64,000 nucleotides of DNA from Gammaproteobacteria bacterium (GTDB lineage Bacteria > Pseudomonadota > Gammaproteobacteria > Poriferisulfidales > GCA-002705445). Positions 53,683-63,491 of this stretch are shown here, piece after piece. The position numbers were made by a program, and so were the translations under genes. How positions within the stretch are numbered: the first letter of the stretch is position 1; each line of letters opens with the position of its first letter. The notes beneath the pieces were generated by a model. The model did not search any database. It saw nothing but the letters and a program-made list of their open reading frames with translations, and was not told the DNA's origin. The stretch lies in contig JABGXU010000007.1 in NCBI GenBank assembly GCA_018675635.1, forward strand, positions 62,001-126,000, written 5' to 3'.

Positions 53683-54948
53683 TTATTTTAAAGCTTGGGA
53701 TAAGTCATCTATAATATCATCAATATGCTCTATACCAATTGATAGTCTTACCATATCTTCTGGAACACCTGCTGCTTCTAATTCTTCTTTATTTAATTGT
53801 CTATGTGTAGTTGAAGCTGGATGACATGCTAGAGATTTTGCGTCTCCTATATTTACTAATCTAACTATAAGTTTTAATTTATCAATAAATTTTCCTCCTG
53901 CTTCAATACCACCTTTTATTCCAAAGCTCAATACAGCGGAAGCTTTTCCATCCATATATTTTTTTACGAGAGGATTATCTGGATGGGATTTTAAACCGGG
54001 GTAGTTAACCCAACTTACAGAATCATGATTTTTAAGAAATTCTGCAACAGCTTGTGCATTTGAACAATGTCTATCCATTCTTACTGCAAGAGTTTCTATA
54101 CCTTGGAGTATTTGAAAACTATTCATTGGTGAAAGTGCGCCGCCCATATTTCTTAGAGGAACAACTCTAGCTCTTGTAATGAAAGCAGCTGGGCCACAAG
54201 CTTCTGTAAAAATCATACCATGGTATGCCGGATCAGGCGTTGTCAACAATGGAAATTTATCAGAGTTTGATTTCCAATCAAATTTCCCTGAATCTACAAT
54301 AAGACCACCTATTGTTGTTCCATGCCCGCATAAATATTTAGTTAATGAATGAATTACAATATCAGCACCAAACTCAATAGGTCTGCACAAATATGGGCTA
54401 GGAACAGTATTATCTATAAATAGAGGTATATTATTAACATGAGCAATTTCTGCAATTTTTTCTATATCCGTTACATTTGCAGCTGGATTACCAATGGACT
54501 CACAAAAAATCAATTTTGTTTTAGCGTCAATTTTATTTGCTAGTTCTTCAAGGTTTTTAACATCTCCAAATCTAGTTTCAATGCCCATTTTAGGGAATGT
54601 ATCTTTAAAAAGGCTAACTGTTCCACCATAAAGAGAACTTGTGGAAACTATGTTATCACCTTGTGAAGTTATATTTAAAATTGCTGCAGTAATGGCTGCC
54701 ATGCCAGATGAAAAAGCAAGCCCACCCACACCTTTTTCCATTGCTGAAACTCTGTTTTCAAGAACCTCTGTTGTTGGGTTCATTATTCTAGTGTATATAT
54801 TACCTTTTACTTTAAGGTCGAAAAGGTCAGCACCATGCTGCGTATCATCAAACGCGTAGGATGCTGTTTGGTATATTGGAACGGCTACAGCTTTAGTTGT
54901 TGCTTCTGGCTCATATCCACCATGTATAGCTATTGTTTCAATTTTCAT
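53683..54948 (-). CDS. metY: O-acetylhomoserine sulfhydrylase (MetY type)
   Basis: The 421-residue PLP enzyme of the Cys/Met metabolism family uses O-acetylhomoserine and sulfide to form homocysteine. It shows AVPIYQTASYAFDD, SSGMAAITAAIL, SLYGGTVSLF, the PLP lysine in IHSLTKYLCGHGTTIGG, and the characteristic long GMIFTEACGPAAFITRAR insert that separates MetY from MetB/MetC. The ribosome site gagga is good. Direct sulfhydrylation suits a cell with sulfide available. A closely related cystathionine synthase function is less likely given the length. Confidence 0.93.
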   Translation of the reverse strand: MKIETIAIHGGYEPEATTKAVAVPIYQTASYAFDDTQHGADLFDLKVKGNIYTRIMNPTTEVLENRVSAMEKGVGGLAFSSGMAAITAAILNITSQGDNIVSTSSLYGGTVSLFKDTFPKMGIETRFGDVKNLEELANKIDAKTKLIFCESIGNPAANVTDIEKIAEIAHVNNIPLFIDNTVPSPYLCRPIEFGADIVIHSLTKYLCGHGTTIGGLIVDSGKFDWKSNSDKFPLLTTPDPAYHGMIFTEACGPAAFITRARVVPLRNMGGALSPMNSFQILQGIETLAVRMDRHCSNAQAVAEFLKNHDSVSWVNYPGLKSHPDNPLVKKYMDGKASAVLSFGIKGGIEAGGKFIDKLKLIVRLVNIGDAKSLACHPASTTHRQLNKEELEAAGVPEDMVRLSIGIEHIDDIIDDLSQALK

Positions 54949-55142
54949 AAAATCCTCAAGTTATAAATATATTTTTATCGTTGCCAAGTTAAGTATTTAA
55001 ATAATATCTTATAGTTGCATTAGATTATAATGTTTTTTTAAATTGTATGTGTATTTTTTTACAAATAGAGCTATAATGCAGACCAAAATTTTTGATATCA
55101 ATTCTTTAACTTTATAACATATTAATAAGTGAGTAAATATTT
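54949..55142. promoter_or_regulatory. Divergent metY / cytochrome c promoter region
   Basis: This 194-base AT-rich gap separates divergent metY (minus) and the diheme cytochrome gene (plus). A perfect TATAAT stands at 55072-55077 on the plus strand, about 65 bases before the cytochrome ATG. Another lies on the minus strand (complement of 55024-55029) facing metY. Neither has a convincing -35 box. Nothing else is seen in it. Confidence 0.4.
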
Positions 55143-55742
55143 ATGAAATTCTCTATATATTTAGTTGTTTTTTTTATTTTTGGGATTTTAAATGCAAATG
55201 CTGAAAAAACACCTGAAGAGCTTTCTTCCACATGTCTTGGATGCCACGGAATTGTTAGTTATAACAATATTTACCCCACATATAAAGTTCCAAAATTAGG
55301 AAATCAACATAAGGATTATATAGTTTCTGCATTAAAAGGATATAGATCTGGAGAGAGATCTCACCCAACTATGCAAGCACATGCTTCTAACCTTTCTGAT
55401 TCTGATATTGATAAAATTGCAGGTTATTTTTCTTTAATTAAATTATCTGACAATACCGATAATGCTAATATAGATATAATAGAAGAAGCAAATATGTGTG
55501 TTGGATGCCACGGAGTAGATGGCAATAGTTTGGCCACAACTTTTCCTAAAATTGCAGGACAATATAAGGATTATTTATATCATTCTTTAAAATCTTATCA
55601 AAATGGTAAAAGAAAAAATGGAATTATGGTTGGTATTGCTAGCACCTTAGATGAGCAGCAAATAAAGAAACTTTCAAAATATTTTTCTTCGCAAAATGGT
55701 GTGCAAAAAATTAATCAAGGAAGAGATGCTATAAAAGATTAA
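55143..55742 (+). CDS. Periplasmic diheme cytochrome c (c4 type)
   Basis: This 199-residue protein has a signal peptide (about residues 1-20) and two similar class I cytochrome c domains, each with a heme site: CLGCHG near residue 31 and CVGCHG near residue 118. Conserved lysine/glutamine-rich PKIAGQ(Y/H)KDY patterns and MVGIA/TMQAHAS methionine ligands follow. Two-domain cytochromes of this kind (c4) carry electrons to cytochrome oxidases, plausibly from the bc1 complex encoded at the left of the window. It converges on the BolA-like gene. Confidence 0.9.
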   Translation: MKFSIYLVVFFIFGILNANAEKTPEELSSTCLGCHGIVSYNNIYPTYKVPKLGNQHKDYIVSALKGYRSGERSHPTMQAHASNLSDSDIDKIAGYFSLIKLSDNTDNANIDIIEEANMCVGCHGVDGNSLATTFPKIAGQYKDYLYHSLKSYQNGKRKNGIMVGIASTLDEQQIKKLSKYFSSQNGVQKINQGRDAIKD

Positions 55743-55753
55743 TCAATTATTGG

Positions 55754-55984
55754 TCAAGTTATTTCTTTATTTGTAAATGTTTTTAAGCTAATTGCGTGAA
55801 GTTCACCTGATTTAATATATGAATCTAGTCCACTATATACCATTTTATGCCTGTTAATAGTGCTTAAACCGTCAAAACCTTCGTAGATAACGCTTGCGGT
55901 ATATTTTCCTTCTCCACCGCTTACTTCAACAATAGAGCCTTTTAAGTTTGATTCAATAACCTTTTTTATTGTATATTTATCCAT
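55754..55984 (-). CDS. BolA/IbaG-family protein
   Basis: This small 76-residue protein shows the BolA fold: SIVEVSGGEGKYTASVIYEGF, then a helix INRHKMVYSGLDSYIKSGELHAISLKTFT, with the RHKMVY signature. BolA-family proteins pair with monothiol glutaredoxins and bind iron-sulfur clusters. The HxD segment seen in BolA proper is replaced by GGEGK, closer to the IbaG/YrbA subgroup. It lies between the cytochrome gene and the persulfide dioxygenase gene. Confidence 0.88.
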   Translation of the reverse strand: MDKYTIKKVIESNLKGSIVEVSGGEGKYTASVIYEGFDGLSTINRHKMVYSGLDSYIKSGELHAISLKTFTNKEIT

Positions 55985-56009
55985 AACTGTAAAATTTAAA
56001 ATAATATTT

Positions 56010-56720
56010 ATGCTATTTAAGCAATTGTTTGAAAAAGAATCATCAACATATACGTATTTAATTTCTTGTCAAGAAAAACAAGAAGCAATACTTATTGACC
56101 CTGTTCTTGAGACCTTACAAAGGGACATTGATATTCTTAATAACTTAAATCTTAAATTAGCTTATGCTATAGATACTCATATTCATGCTGATCATGTTAC
56201 AAGTGCTGCGGCTTTAAGAGAAATAACAAATTGTAAAGTAGCTGGCCCAGCAAATGATAATTTAAAATGTAGAGATATTAATTTAAAAAATAAAGATAAT
56301 ATTGTAGTTGGAAGTACAGTTTTATTAGAAGCAATATATAGTCCAGGCCATACTAACACACATTTTTCATACATGTTAAATCATAATGATAATAAGCTAT
56401 TATTTTCAGGTGATGCGTTACTAATAAATACGTGTGGTAGAACAGATTTTCAATCTGGGTCTTCAAGGGAGTTGTTTAATACAATAAAAAATATATTTTA
56501 TAAGTTACCTGACGATACAAAAATTTACCCAGCACACGATTATAATAATAAAAATTATTCTACAATTAAAGATCAAAAAAATGATAACTCTTTTATAGAC
56601 GAAAAAACAAATGTAGAAAATTTCGTTAATAAAATGAAAAATCTAAAACTAGATATGCCAAAAAAAATAGATTACGCTGTTCCAATTAATAGTAATTGCG
56701 GAATACTTAATTCTGATTAA
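56010..56720 (+). CDS. Persulfide dioxygenase (ETHE1-like metallo-beta-lactamase fold)
   Basis: This 236-residue protein belongs to the ETHE1/Blh group, which oxidises glutathione persulfide to sulfite with a single iron. The metal motif is DTHIHADHVTSA; further ligands are in YSPGHTNTHFSY, LLFSGDALLINTCGRTDFQSG and IYPAHDYN. The CGRTDFQ segment is typical of persulfide dioxygenases rather than glyoxalase II. It is divergent from the BolA-like gene by 25 bases and overlaps convergent rnd by 14 bases. Sulfide or persulfide detoxification is the likely role. Confidence 0.88.
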   Translation: MLFKQLFEKESSTYTYLISCQEKQEAILIDPVLETLQRDIDILNNLNLKLAYAIDTHIHADHVTSAAALREITNCKVAGPANDNLKCRDINLKNKDNIVVGSTVLLEAIYSPGHTNTHFSYMLNHNDNKLLFSGDALLINTCGRTDFQSGSSRELFNTIKNIFYKLPDDTKIYPAHDYNNKNYSTIKDQKNDNSFIDEKTNVENFVNKMKNLKLDMPKKIDYAVPINSNCGILNSD

Positions 56721-57825
56721 ATATCTGCTCTGTAATTGTGGAAACTTTTTTCAAATCAATTAATTCTCTTCTCCAACCATTTATCAATCTTGAATGCTGA
56801 TCTTTGTTCTTGATATAATCTAGTATTAATTTTTTAGGTGTAAATACTTGTGGAGAAATTTCATTTTTAAGTGATATTAATTTATAATATTCATACAAAT
56901 CATTTACAACTTTTCTATCATTACTATTTATTTTTACTGGTTTTATTATTTTAATATCTTCATCAGTTTTTTTATAAAATTTAGTTATCTCCTGTTCAAT
57001 TTCTTGACCACCATTTTTTTTATTTAATACTTTATTATTGGGTGGAATATTTATTTTTGATTCATAGTAATATTCTTTTGCAATCTCAATAATTTCTTTC
57101 TCAGATAATATCCAGTTTCTTGGTAGATTTAATTTAATAGCTTTATTTTCTCGCCAAACGCATATAATTTTTGCTAAATCTTGTGTATTTTTATTTAAAT
57201 TATTAATTGATTTAATTCTTTTCCAAGCATTGTTTGTGTTAGGTTTCCATTCAATTTCATTAATTAAATTTCTAAATTCCTCATTAAAAAAATTAATTTT
57301 ATTAGTTCTAATTAATTCACTATTTAAATCTTCATATAATTTTCTTAGATAAATTACATCATTTAATGCATAAGATATTTGGTTTTCTGTTAAAGGTCTC
57401 TTTTTCCAATCAGTCATTTTTTCAGTTTTATCAATCTCAATATTATATAATTCACTCATTAAATTTGCGTATCCAATTTGATATTTATACCCTAAGAAAG
57501 ACGCTGCTAGTTGTGTATCAAATATTTTTTTTGGTATATAACCTATAATCATATATAAAATTTCTAAATCTTGTCTACATGAATGAATTATTATAATATT
57601 TTTATCATTAAATATATTTTTGAATAGTTTTTTATAGTTTATTTTTAGAGTTAAATCTATGCATGCATGATTTTTACCATCAGATACTTGTATGACACAT
57701 GGCTCTGGAAAGAATGTGTTTCTTCTCATAAACTCTATATCTATTGAAATTATATTTGAATCTAATGTTGTGTTTAAAAAAAGCTCAATTTCATCTTTTT
57801 GTGTAAGAAATTTTTTATTTTGCAT
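56707..57825 (-). CDS. rnd: Ribonuclease D
   Basis: RNase D is a 3'-5' exoribonuclease that trims tRNA and other small RNA. The 372-residue protein (ATG at 57825) has the DEDD motifs as ISIDIEFMRRNTFFPEPCVIQV, IIIHSCRQDLEIL, FDTQLAASFLGY and ISYALNDVIYLRKLYEDL, followed by HRDC-type domains. An in-frame reading from 57885 lies inside mreD and would add 20 residues without similarity. Proximity to mreD suggests cotranscription from the mreB promoter. Confidence 0.93.
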   Translation of the reverse strand: MQNKKFLTQKDEIELFLNTTLDSNIISIDIEFMRRNTFFPEPCVIQVSDGKNHACIDLTLKINYKKLFKNIFNDKNIIIIHSCRQDLEILYMIIGYIPKKIFDTQLAASFLGYKYQIGYANLMSELYNIEIDKTEKMTDWKKRPLTENQISYALNDVIYLRKLYEDLNSELIRTNKINFFNEEFRNLINEIEWKPNTNNAWKRIKSINNLNKNTQDLAKIICVWRENKAIKLNLPRNWILSEKEIIEIAKEYYYESKINIPPNNKVLNKKNGGQEIEQEITKFYKKTDEDIKIIKPVKINSNDRKVVNDLYEYYKLISLKNEISPQVFTPKKLILDYIKNKDQHSRLINGWRRELIDLKKVSTITEQIFNQN

Positions 57826-57830
57826 GTAAT

Positions 57831-58313
57831 TCAGGAAATATATTTTTGACGAACAAATCTTAGCACGTTGAATAGTCTTGGCCAAATTAATACTGATATT
57901 ATAATAGATATTATTACATTTATTATATTGTATTCTATTTTTAGCATACCATTTACGATTGTAGACATAAAAAAATATGGAATTAATATAACTAGCAATG
58001 AAAGCATTTTATTCCAATTAGATTGAAGTCTTATTTGCGGATAATACAATAATATTAAATATATTGTAACTGTGTAGCATAGTGCGTTATATCCTAAAGG
58101 CATTATTAATAGTATATCCATAATTATGCCTAATAAAAAAGCATAGCTTAAGTTAATATGATTCGGAAATGCTAAAGACCAATATATTAAAATCAGTAAT
58201 AATATCGGTGGTTTGCATGAATGTAATATCGCAGGCATAGGTAATAAATTTAAAATTACACCTAATATTAAAAATAAAGTAGCTATAAAATGTATTCTAT
58301 TGTTAATTACCAT
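57831..58313 (-). CDS. mreD: Rod shape-determining protein MreD
   Basis: MreD is a small membrane protein of the elongasome. The 160-residue product has about five hydrophobic helices and the FLLGIIMDILLIMPLGYNALCYT segment typical of the family. It overlaps mreC by 7 bases. Sequence conservation is low, so hydrophobic profile and operon position are the main evidence. Confidence 0.9.
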   Translation of the reverse strand: MVINNRIHFIATLFLILGVILNLLPMPAILHSCKPPILLLILIYWSLAFPNHINLSYAFLLGIIMDILLIMPLGYNALCYTVTIYLILLYYPQIRLQSNWNKMLSLLVILIPYFFMSTIVNGMLKIEYNIINVIISIIISVLIWPRLFNVLRFVRQKYIS

Positions 58314-59134
58314 AAAAGCATTACCTCGCGATTAGAAGATAATGAAGAGCTTGGCACAATATCTACGTCTTGAAAATTTTGATTTAAATTTTTTTCAACT
58401 TTAGTGATTTGACCAATTAGATATCCCTCTGGGAATATATTGTCTAATCCAGAAGTAATTAGTATGTCACCCTGTTTTACGTCTTCATTTAAAGGAATAT
58501 ATATAGCTTTTAATTTTCTATTGTCACCTATACCAGAAACAACAATTCTTTTATTTGTTCTTGCGTTGACGGCTAGTAATGCATGACCAGGATCTGATAT
58601 TAAAGTTATAACAGAAAAGTCTTTATTTATTTCAGAAACTTGTCCGAGAAGTCCTAAGTTATCAATAGCAACTTGTCCTAGATATAAATTATTCTCTTTT
58701 CCTTTATTTATAATAAGTTTATTTGAAAATGGACTTAAATTTACTTTTATTAATTCAGCTATTAAAATTTTTAAAGAATTTGTAGTGGTAGATGAATTAA
58801 GTAATTCTTTTAGCCTTTTATTTTCTTTTTGTAATGAAGGAATTTTTTGAATTATCCCAGATTGTATTATTATTTTTTTTTCAAGAAGTTCATTTTTTTT
58901 AATTAAATCTTTTTTGCTATCAAAATGTTTTGAAATATTATTATAAATACTTGATGGCCATGCTGATATTGTATAAATTGGCTCTATTATGTATGAAGTA
59001 TTAAATCTTACTTTATTACTAATTGCATAATTGTTATCTAGTACTAAAAATATTATTGATAATGTTAAATAAAAAAGAAGTTTTAAGGTTGTAAATTGAT
59101 TTTGTCTAAAATGTAAATGTATGTCGTTTTTCAC
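58307..59134 (-). CDS. mreC: Rod shape-determining protein MreC
   Basis: MreC is a bitopic periplasmic protein that organises the elongation complex around MreB, RodA and PBP2. The 275-residue protein has one N-terminal transmembrane helix (about residues 17-34), a coiled-coil (KKDLIKKNELLEKKIIIQSG), and a beta-rich core with GQVAIDNLGLLGQVSEINKDFS, LLAVNARTNKRIVVSGIG and LITSGLDNIFPEGYLIGQI. It lies 22 bases downstream of mreB. Confidence 0.94.
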   Translation of the reverse strand: MKNDIHLHFRQNQFTTLKLLFYLTLSIIFLVLDNNYAISNKVRFNTSYIIEPIYTISAWPSSIYNNISKHFDSKKDLIKKNELLEKKIIIQSGIIQKIPSLQKENKRLKELLNSSTTTNSLKILIAELIKVNLSPFSNKLIINKGKENNLYLGQVAIDNLGLLGQVSEINKDFSVITLISDPGHALLAVNARTNKRIVVSGIGDNRKLKAIYIPLNEDVKQGDILITSGLDNIFPEGYLIGQITKVEKNLNQNFQDVDIVPSSSLSSNREVMLLW

Positions 59135-59156
59135 TGTAATTTTTATATTTGTATTG

Positions 59157-60254
<1,098 letters not shown>

Positions 60255-60298
60255 CGGATATCTTAATAAATTAAAGCATATTTTTTAGGTAAATTAAA

Positions 60299-60580
60299 AT
60301 GTTTGATAAAAATAAAGTTAAAGATGTTGCTAAATTAGCCATGATAGAACTATCAAATGAAGATATGGCTTATTTTTCTAGTGAAATTTTAGATTTTTTA
60401 AAAATAGTTGAGCAAACGGAAAATATAGATCTTTCAAAAATAGAGCCTTTATATCATGCGCCTGAAATTTCTTTAAAAGCAAGACCAGATGAAGTTGATA
60501 GTGATGCAAAAAATGACGGTATAAATTCTGCGCCTGAACATAATGGAAAATATATTATTGTTCCTAAGGTTATAGATTAA
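60299..60580 (+). CDS. gatC: Asp-tRNA(Asn)/Glu-tRNA(Gln) amidotransferase subunit C
   Basis: GatC stabilises GatA and GatB in the enzyme that amidates misacylated Glu-tRNA-Gln or Asp-tRNA-Asn. The 93-residue product contains VAKLAMIELSNEDMAYFSSEILDFLKIVEQTENIDLS and the short PEISLKARPDEV region characteristic of the family. It heads gatCAB, divergent from mreB, as in pseudomonads. Confidence 0.95.
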   Translation: MFDKNKVKDVAKLAMIELSNEDMAYFSSEILDFLKIVEQTENIDLSKIEPLYHAPEISLKARPDEVDSDAKNDGINSAPEHNGKYIIVPKVID

Positions 60581-60586
60581 AAAATT

Positions 60587-62059
60587 ATGGATATTTATAA
60601 AAAGTCAATTACTGAGTTATCAGAATTATTAAATAAAAAAATTTTATCATCTGTAGAAATGGCAAATTATTTTATAAAAAGAATTAATTCTTTCGATTCA
60701 AAATTAAATTCATTTATTACGGTTGATGAAGAACATTCAAAAAAACAAGCTTTGTACGCTGATTCTTTAATAGCGAAAAAACAAAATACTTTCTTAACAG
60801 GCATACCAATAGCTCATAAAGATTTATTTTCTACCAAAAATATTTTAACTACTTGTGGTTCGAAAATGCTTGAAAATTATATTCCACCTTTTGATGCAAC
60901 TATAGTTTGTAAATTAAATAACGCAGGCATGGTAACTATTGGAAAAACTAATATGGATGAATTTGCTATGGGTTCATCTAGTGAATCTAGTTATTTTGGA
61001 TCAGTTCAAAATCCATGGAATATTGTTAAGGTCCCTGGAGGTTCTTCAGGTGGGTCTGCATCTGCTGTAGCAGCAAGGTTAACACCCGTTGCAACTGGCT
61101 CTGATACAGGCGGATCTATTAGGCAACCAGCATCATTTTGTGGTTTAACAGGCTTAAAACCAACTTATGGCTCTGTTTCAAGATATGGGATGATAGCTTA
61201 TGCTTCAAGTTTGGATCAATGTGGCCCAATAGCAAAAAACGCCGAAGATTGTGCATTAATATTTGATGAGATAAAAGGTTATGACCATAATGATATAACT
61301 AGCAATCATGAAGTTAAACAAGAAAAAATTAATCTTCAAATATCTAAAGATGAAGTTAAAAAAATTACGATTGGTATTCCAAAAGAATATTTTTCAAAAG
61401 ATTTAGATAAGAATATTTCTGATGTTATTTTTCAAGCGGTTGAGATTTTTAAGAAGTTAGGTTTTAAATTTCAAGAGATTAGTTTGCCACAACATAATCT
61501 TACAATACCAGCTTACTATATTATTGCTTCTGCAGAAGCATCATCAAATCTTTCTAGGTATGATGGAATAAAATTTGGACATAGATGCAATAACCCAAAA
61601 AATCTTGAAGATTTATATTTACGAACACGAAAAGAAGGTTTTGGTAGGGAGGTAAAAAAGAGAATAATGATTGGCGCTTATGCTTTATCTGCAGGGTATT
61701 ATGATGAATATTATATGAGGGCTTTAAAAATACGTAGATTAATAAGAGATAATTTTATATCAGCTTTTGATAAGGTTGATTATATATTTGCTCCTACTTC
61801 ACCATCAACTGCATTTAATATTGGTGAAAAAACATCTAACGCTCTGGAAATGTATTTATCAGACATATATACAACACCAGTGAATCTGGCAGGGTTGCCA
61901 GCAGCATCAATACCGGTAGGTTTTAATGATTCACTTCCAGTTGGAATGCAAATAATTGGTAACTATTTTTCTGAAGAAAAAATCTTACAAATTGCTAATA
62001 TATTTCAAAAGGAAACAGATTGGCATCTAAAAATACCCAAGGAATTTGATAATGAGTAG
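60587..62059 (+). CDS. gatA: Asp-tRNA(Asn)/Glu-tRNA(Gln) amidotransferase subunit A
   Basis: GatA is the glutaminase subunit that supplies ammonia to GatB. The 490-residue amidase-signature protein has its catalytic Ser-cisSer-Lys triad in IAHKDLFS, PGGSSGGSASAVAA and SDTGGSIRQPASFCG. TGLKPTYGSVSRYGMIAYASSLDQ and the C-terminal PVNLAGLPAASIPVGF are also present. Its end overlaps the gatB ATG by 8 bases. Confidence 0.98.
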   Translation: MDIYKKSITELSELLNKKILSSVEMANYFIKRINSFDSKLNSFITVDEEHSKKQALYADSLIAKKQNTFLTGIPIAHKDLFSTKNILTTCGSKMLENYIPPFDATIVCKLNNAGMVTIGKTNMDEFAMGSSSESSYFGSVQNPWNIVKVPGGSSGGSASAVAARLTPVATGSDTGGSIRQPASFCGLTGLKPTYGSVSRYGMIAYASSLDQCGPIAKNAEDCALIFDEIKGYDHNDITSNHEVKQEKINLQISKDEVKKITIGIPKEYFSKDLDKNISDVIFQAVEIFKKLGFKFQEISLPQHNLTIPAYYIIASAEASSNLSRYDGIKFGHRCNNPKNLEDLYLRTRKEGFGREVKKRIMIGAYALSAGYYDEYYMRALKIRRLIRDNFISAFDKVDYIFAPTSPSTAFNIGEKTSNALEMYLSDIYTTPVNLAGLPAASIPVGFNDSLPVGMQIIGNYFSEEKILQIANIFQKETDWHLKIPKEFDNE

Positions 62060-63491
62060 CTGGGAGACTGTTATAGGATTAGAAATTCATTGTCAGCTTC
62101 TAACAAAAAGCAAAATTTTTTCATCATCTTCAACAGCTTATGGGAAAGAACCGAATGAGCAGGCCTCATATGTTGATTTAGGAATGCCTGGAACTCTTCC
62201 TGTATTAAACCAAGGTGTTATTAAAAAAGCAGTTCAATTCGGATTGGCTATAAATTCAAAAATTTCAAAAAAATCAATATTCGCAAGAAAAAACTATTTC
62301 TATCCTGATTTACCTAAAAATTATCAAATCAGTCAGTTAGATCACCCTATTGTTCAAGGGGGTTATATTGAAATATCAGGCAGTGAAAACAGTATTAAAA
62401 AAATTAATATAACACGAGCGCACTTAGAAGAAGATGCCGGAAAATCTATTCATAGCAGTGAAAATAATTGTACATTTATTGATCTAAATAGAGCAGGAAC
62501 GCCATTATTAGAAATTGTTTCAGAGCCAGAAATAAGCAACGCTAAAGAAGCAGTTTTATATATGAAGAAAATTCATAATATTGTAACTTATTTAAAAATA
62601 TCTGACGGTAATATGCAAGAAGGTTCATTCAGATGTGATGCAAATGTTTCAGTAAGAAAAATGGGAGAAAAAAAATTAGGCACTAGGACAGAATTGAAAA
62701 ATATAAATTCTTTTAAATTTGTCGAAAAAGCAATTAATTATGAGATTGAAAGGCAAATAAACTTATTAGAAGAAGGCAAAAAAATTATTCAAGAAACAAG
62801 GTTATATGATGAAACAAAAGGTGTAACAAAGTCAATGAGGTCAAAAGAAGAAGCTAATGACTATAGATATTTTCCAGACCCTGATTTGTTGCCAATAGAA
62901 ATAGACGAAAACTATATAATAGATATTAAAAAAATGATGCCTGATCTACCTGATAAAAAAGAGAAAGAATATAAGACTAATTATGAGTTTAATAATGAGC
63001 AAATAAATATTCTCTTAAGTGATATTGAAATTACTAAATTTATTGATCAAGTTTTAAAAATTTCAAAAGTAAATGCTAAAAAAATTGTAAACTATTTTAT
63101 ATCTTCAATATATATAAAAATTAATAAAGAAAATTTATGTTTTTCACAAAATATGATTTCTGCAGAAGATTTCTGCACTGTAATTGAATCTATAGAAAAT
63201 AAAATCGTATCCAAAAGTTATTTAAAAAAAATTATCGATGATATTTGGAGCAACAAAAATCCTGTTAAAGATGTGATCGTGAATTTATCAAGTAATCATG
63301 AAATTGACGATGAAAAAATTAACACATTAATTAAAATTACTATACAAGAAAATAAGAAACAAGTAGAAGAATACAAAAGCGGTAAAACAAAAATAATAGG
63401 TTTTTTTGTAGGTAAAATACTTAAGAAAGTTGATGGCGTAGATCCTAGTGAAATTAAAAATAAAATAATTAAAATTTTAGATTCAATTTAA
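62052..63491 (+). CDS. gatB: Asp-tRNA(Asn)/Glu-tRNA(Gln) amidotransferase subunit B
   Basis: GatB activates the tRNA-bound carboxylate and transfers the amide. ATG at 62052 gives 479 residues: WETVIGLEIHCQLLTKSKIFS, KNYFYPDLPKNYQISQLD, HLEEDAGKS, DLNRAGTPLLEIVSEPEI, EGSFRCDANVSVR, RTELKNINSFKF and the C-terminal YqeY-like tail with KKVDGVDPSEI. Spelling of the N-terminus fits the ATG rather than a TTG two codons earlier. Its end overlaps convergent prmC by 9 bases. Confidence 0.98.
   Translation: MSSWETVIGLEIHCQLLTKSKIFSSSSTAYGKEPNEQASYVDLGMPGTLPVLNQGVIKKAVQFGLAINSKISKKSIFARKNYFYPDLPKNYQISQLDHPIVQGGYIEISGSENSIKKINITRAHLEEDAGKSIHSSENNCTFIDLNRAGTPLLEIVSEPEISNAKEAVLYMKKIHNIVTYLKISDGNMQEGSFRCDANVSVRKMGEKKLGTRTELKNINSFKFVEKAINYEIERQINLLEEGKKIIQETRLYDETKGVTKSMRSKEEANDYRYFPDPDLLPIEIDENYIIDIKKMMPDLPDKKEKEYKTNYEFNNEQINILLSDIEITKFIDQVLKISKVNAKKIVNYFISSIYIKINKENLCFSQNMISAEDFCTVIESIENKIVSKSYLKKIIDDIWSNKNPVKDVIVNLSSNHEIDDEKINTLIKITIQENKKQVEEYKSGKTKIIGFFVGKILKKVDGVDPSEIKNKIIKILDSI

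Noticed and set aside
53679..53694. GCTTT...AAAGC inverted repeat between slt and metY as a terminator
   Set aside because: The stem is five bases of mostly A-T pairs and there is no solid T-run; chance is likely at this composition.
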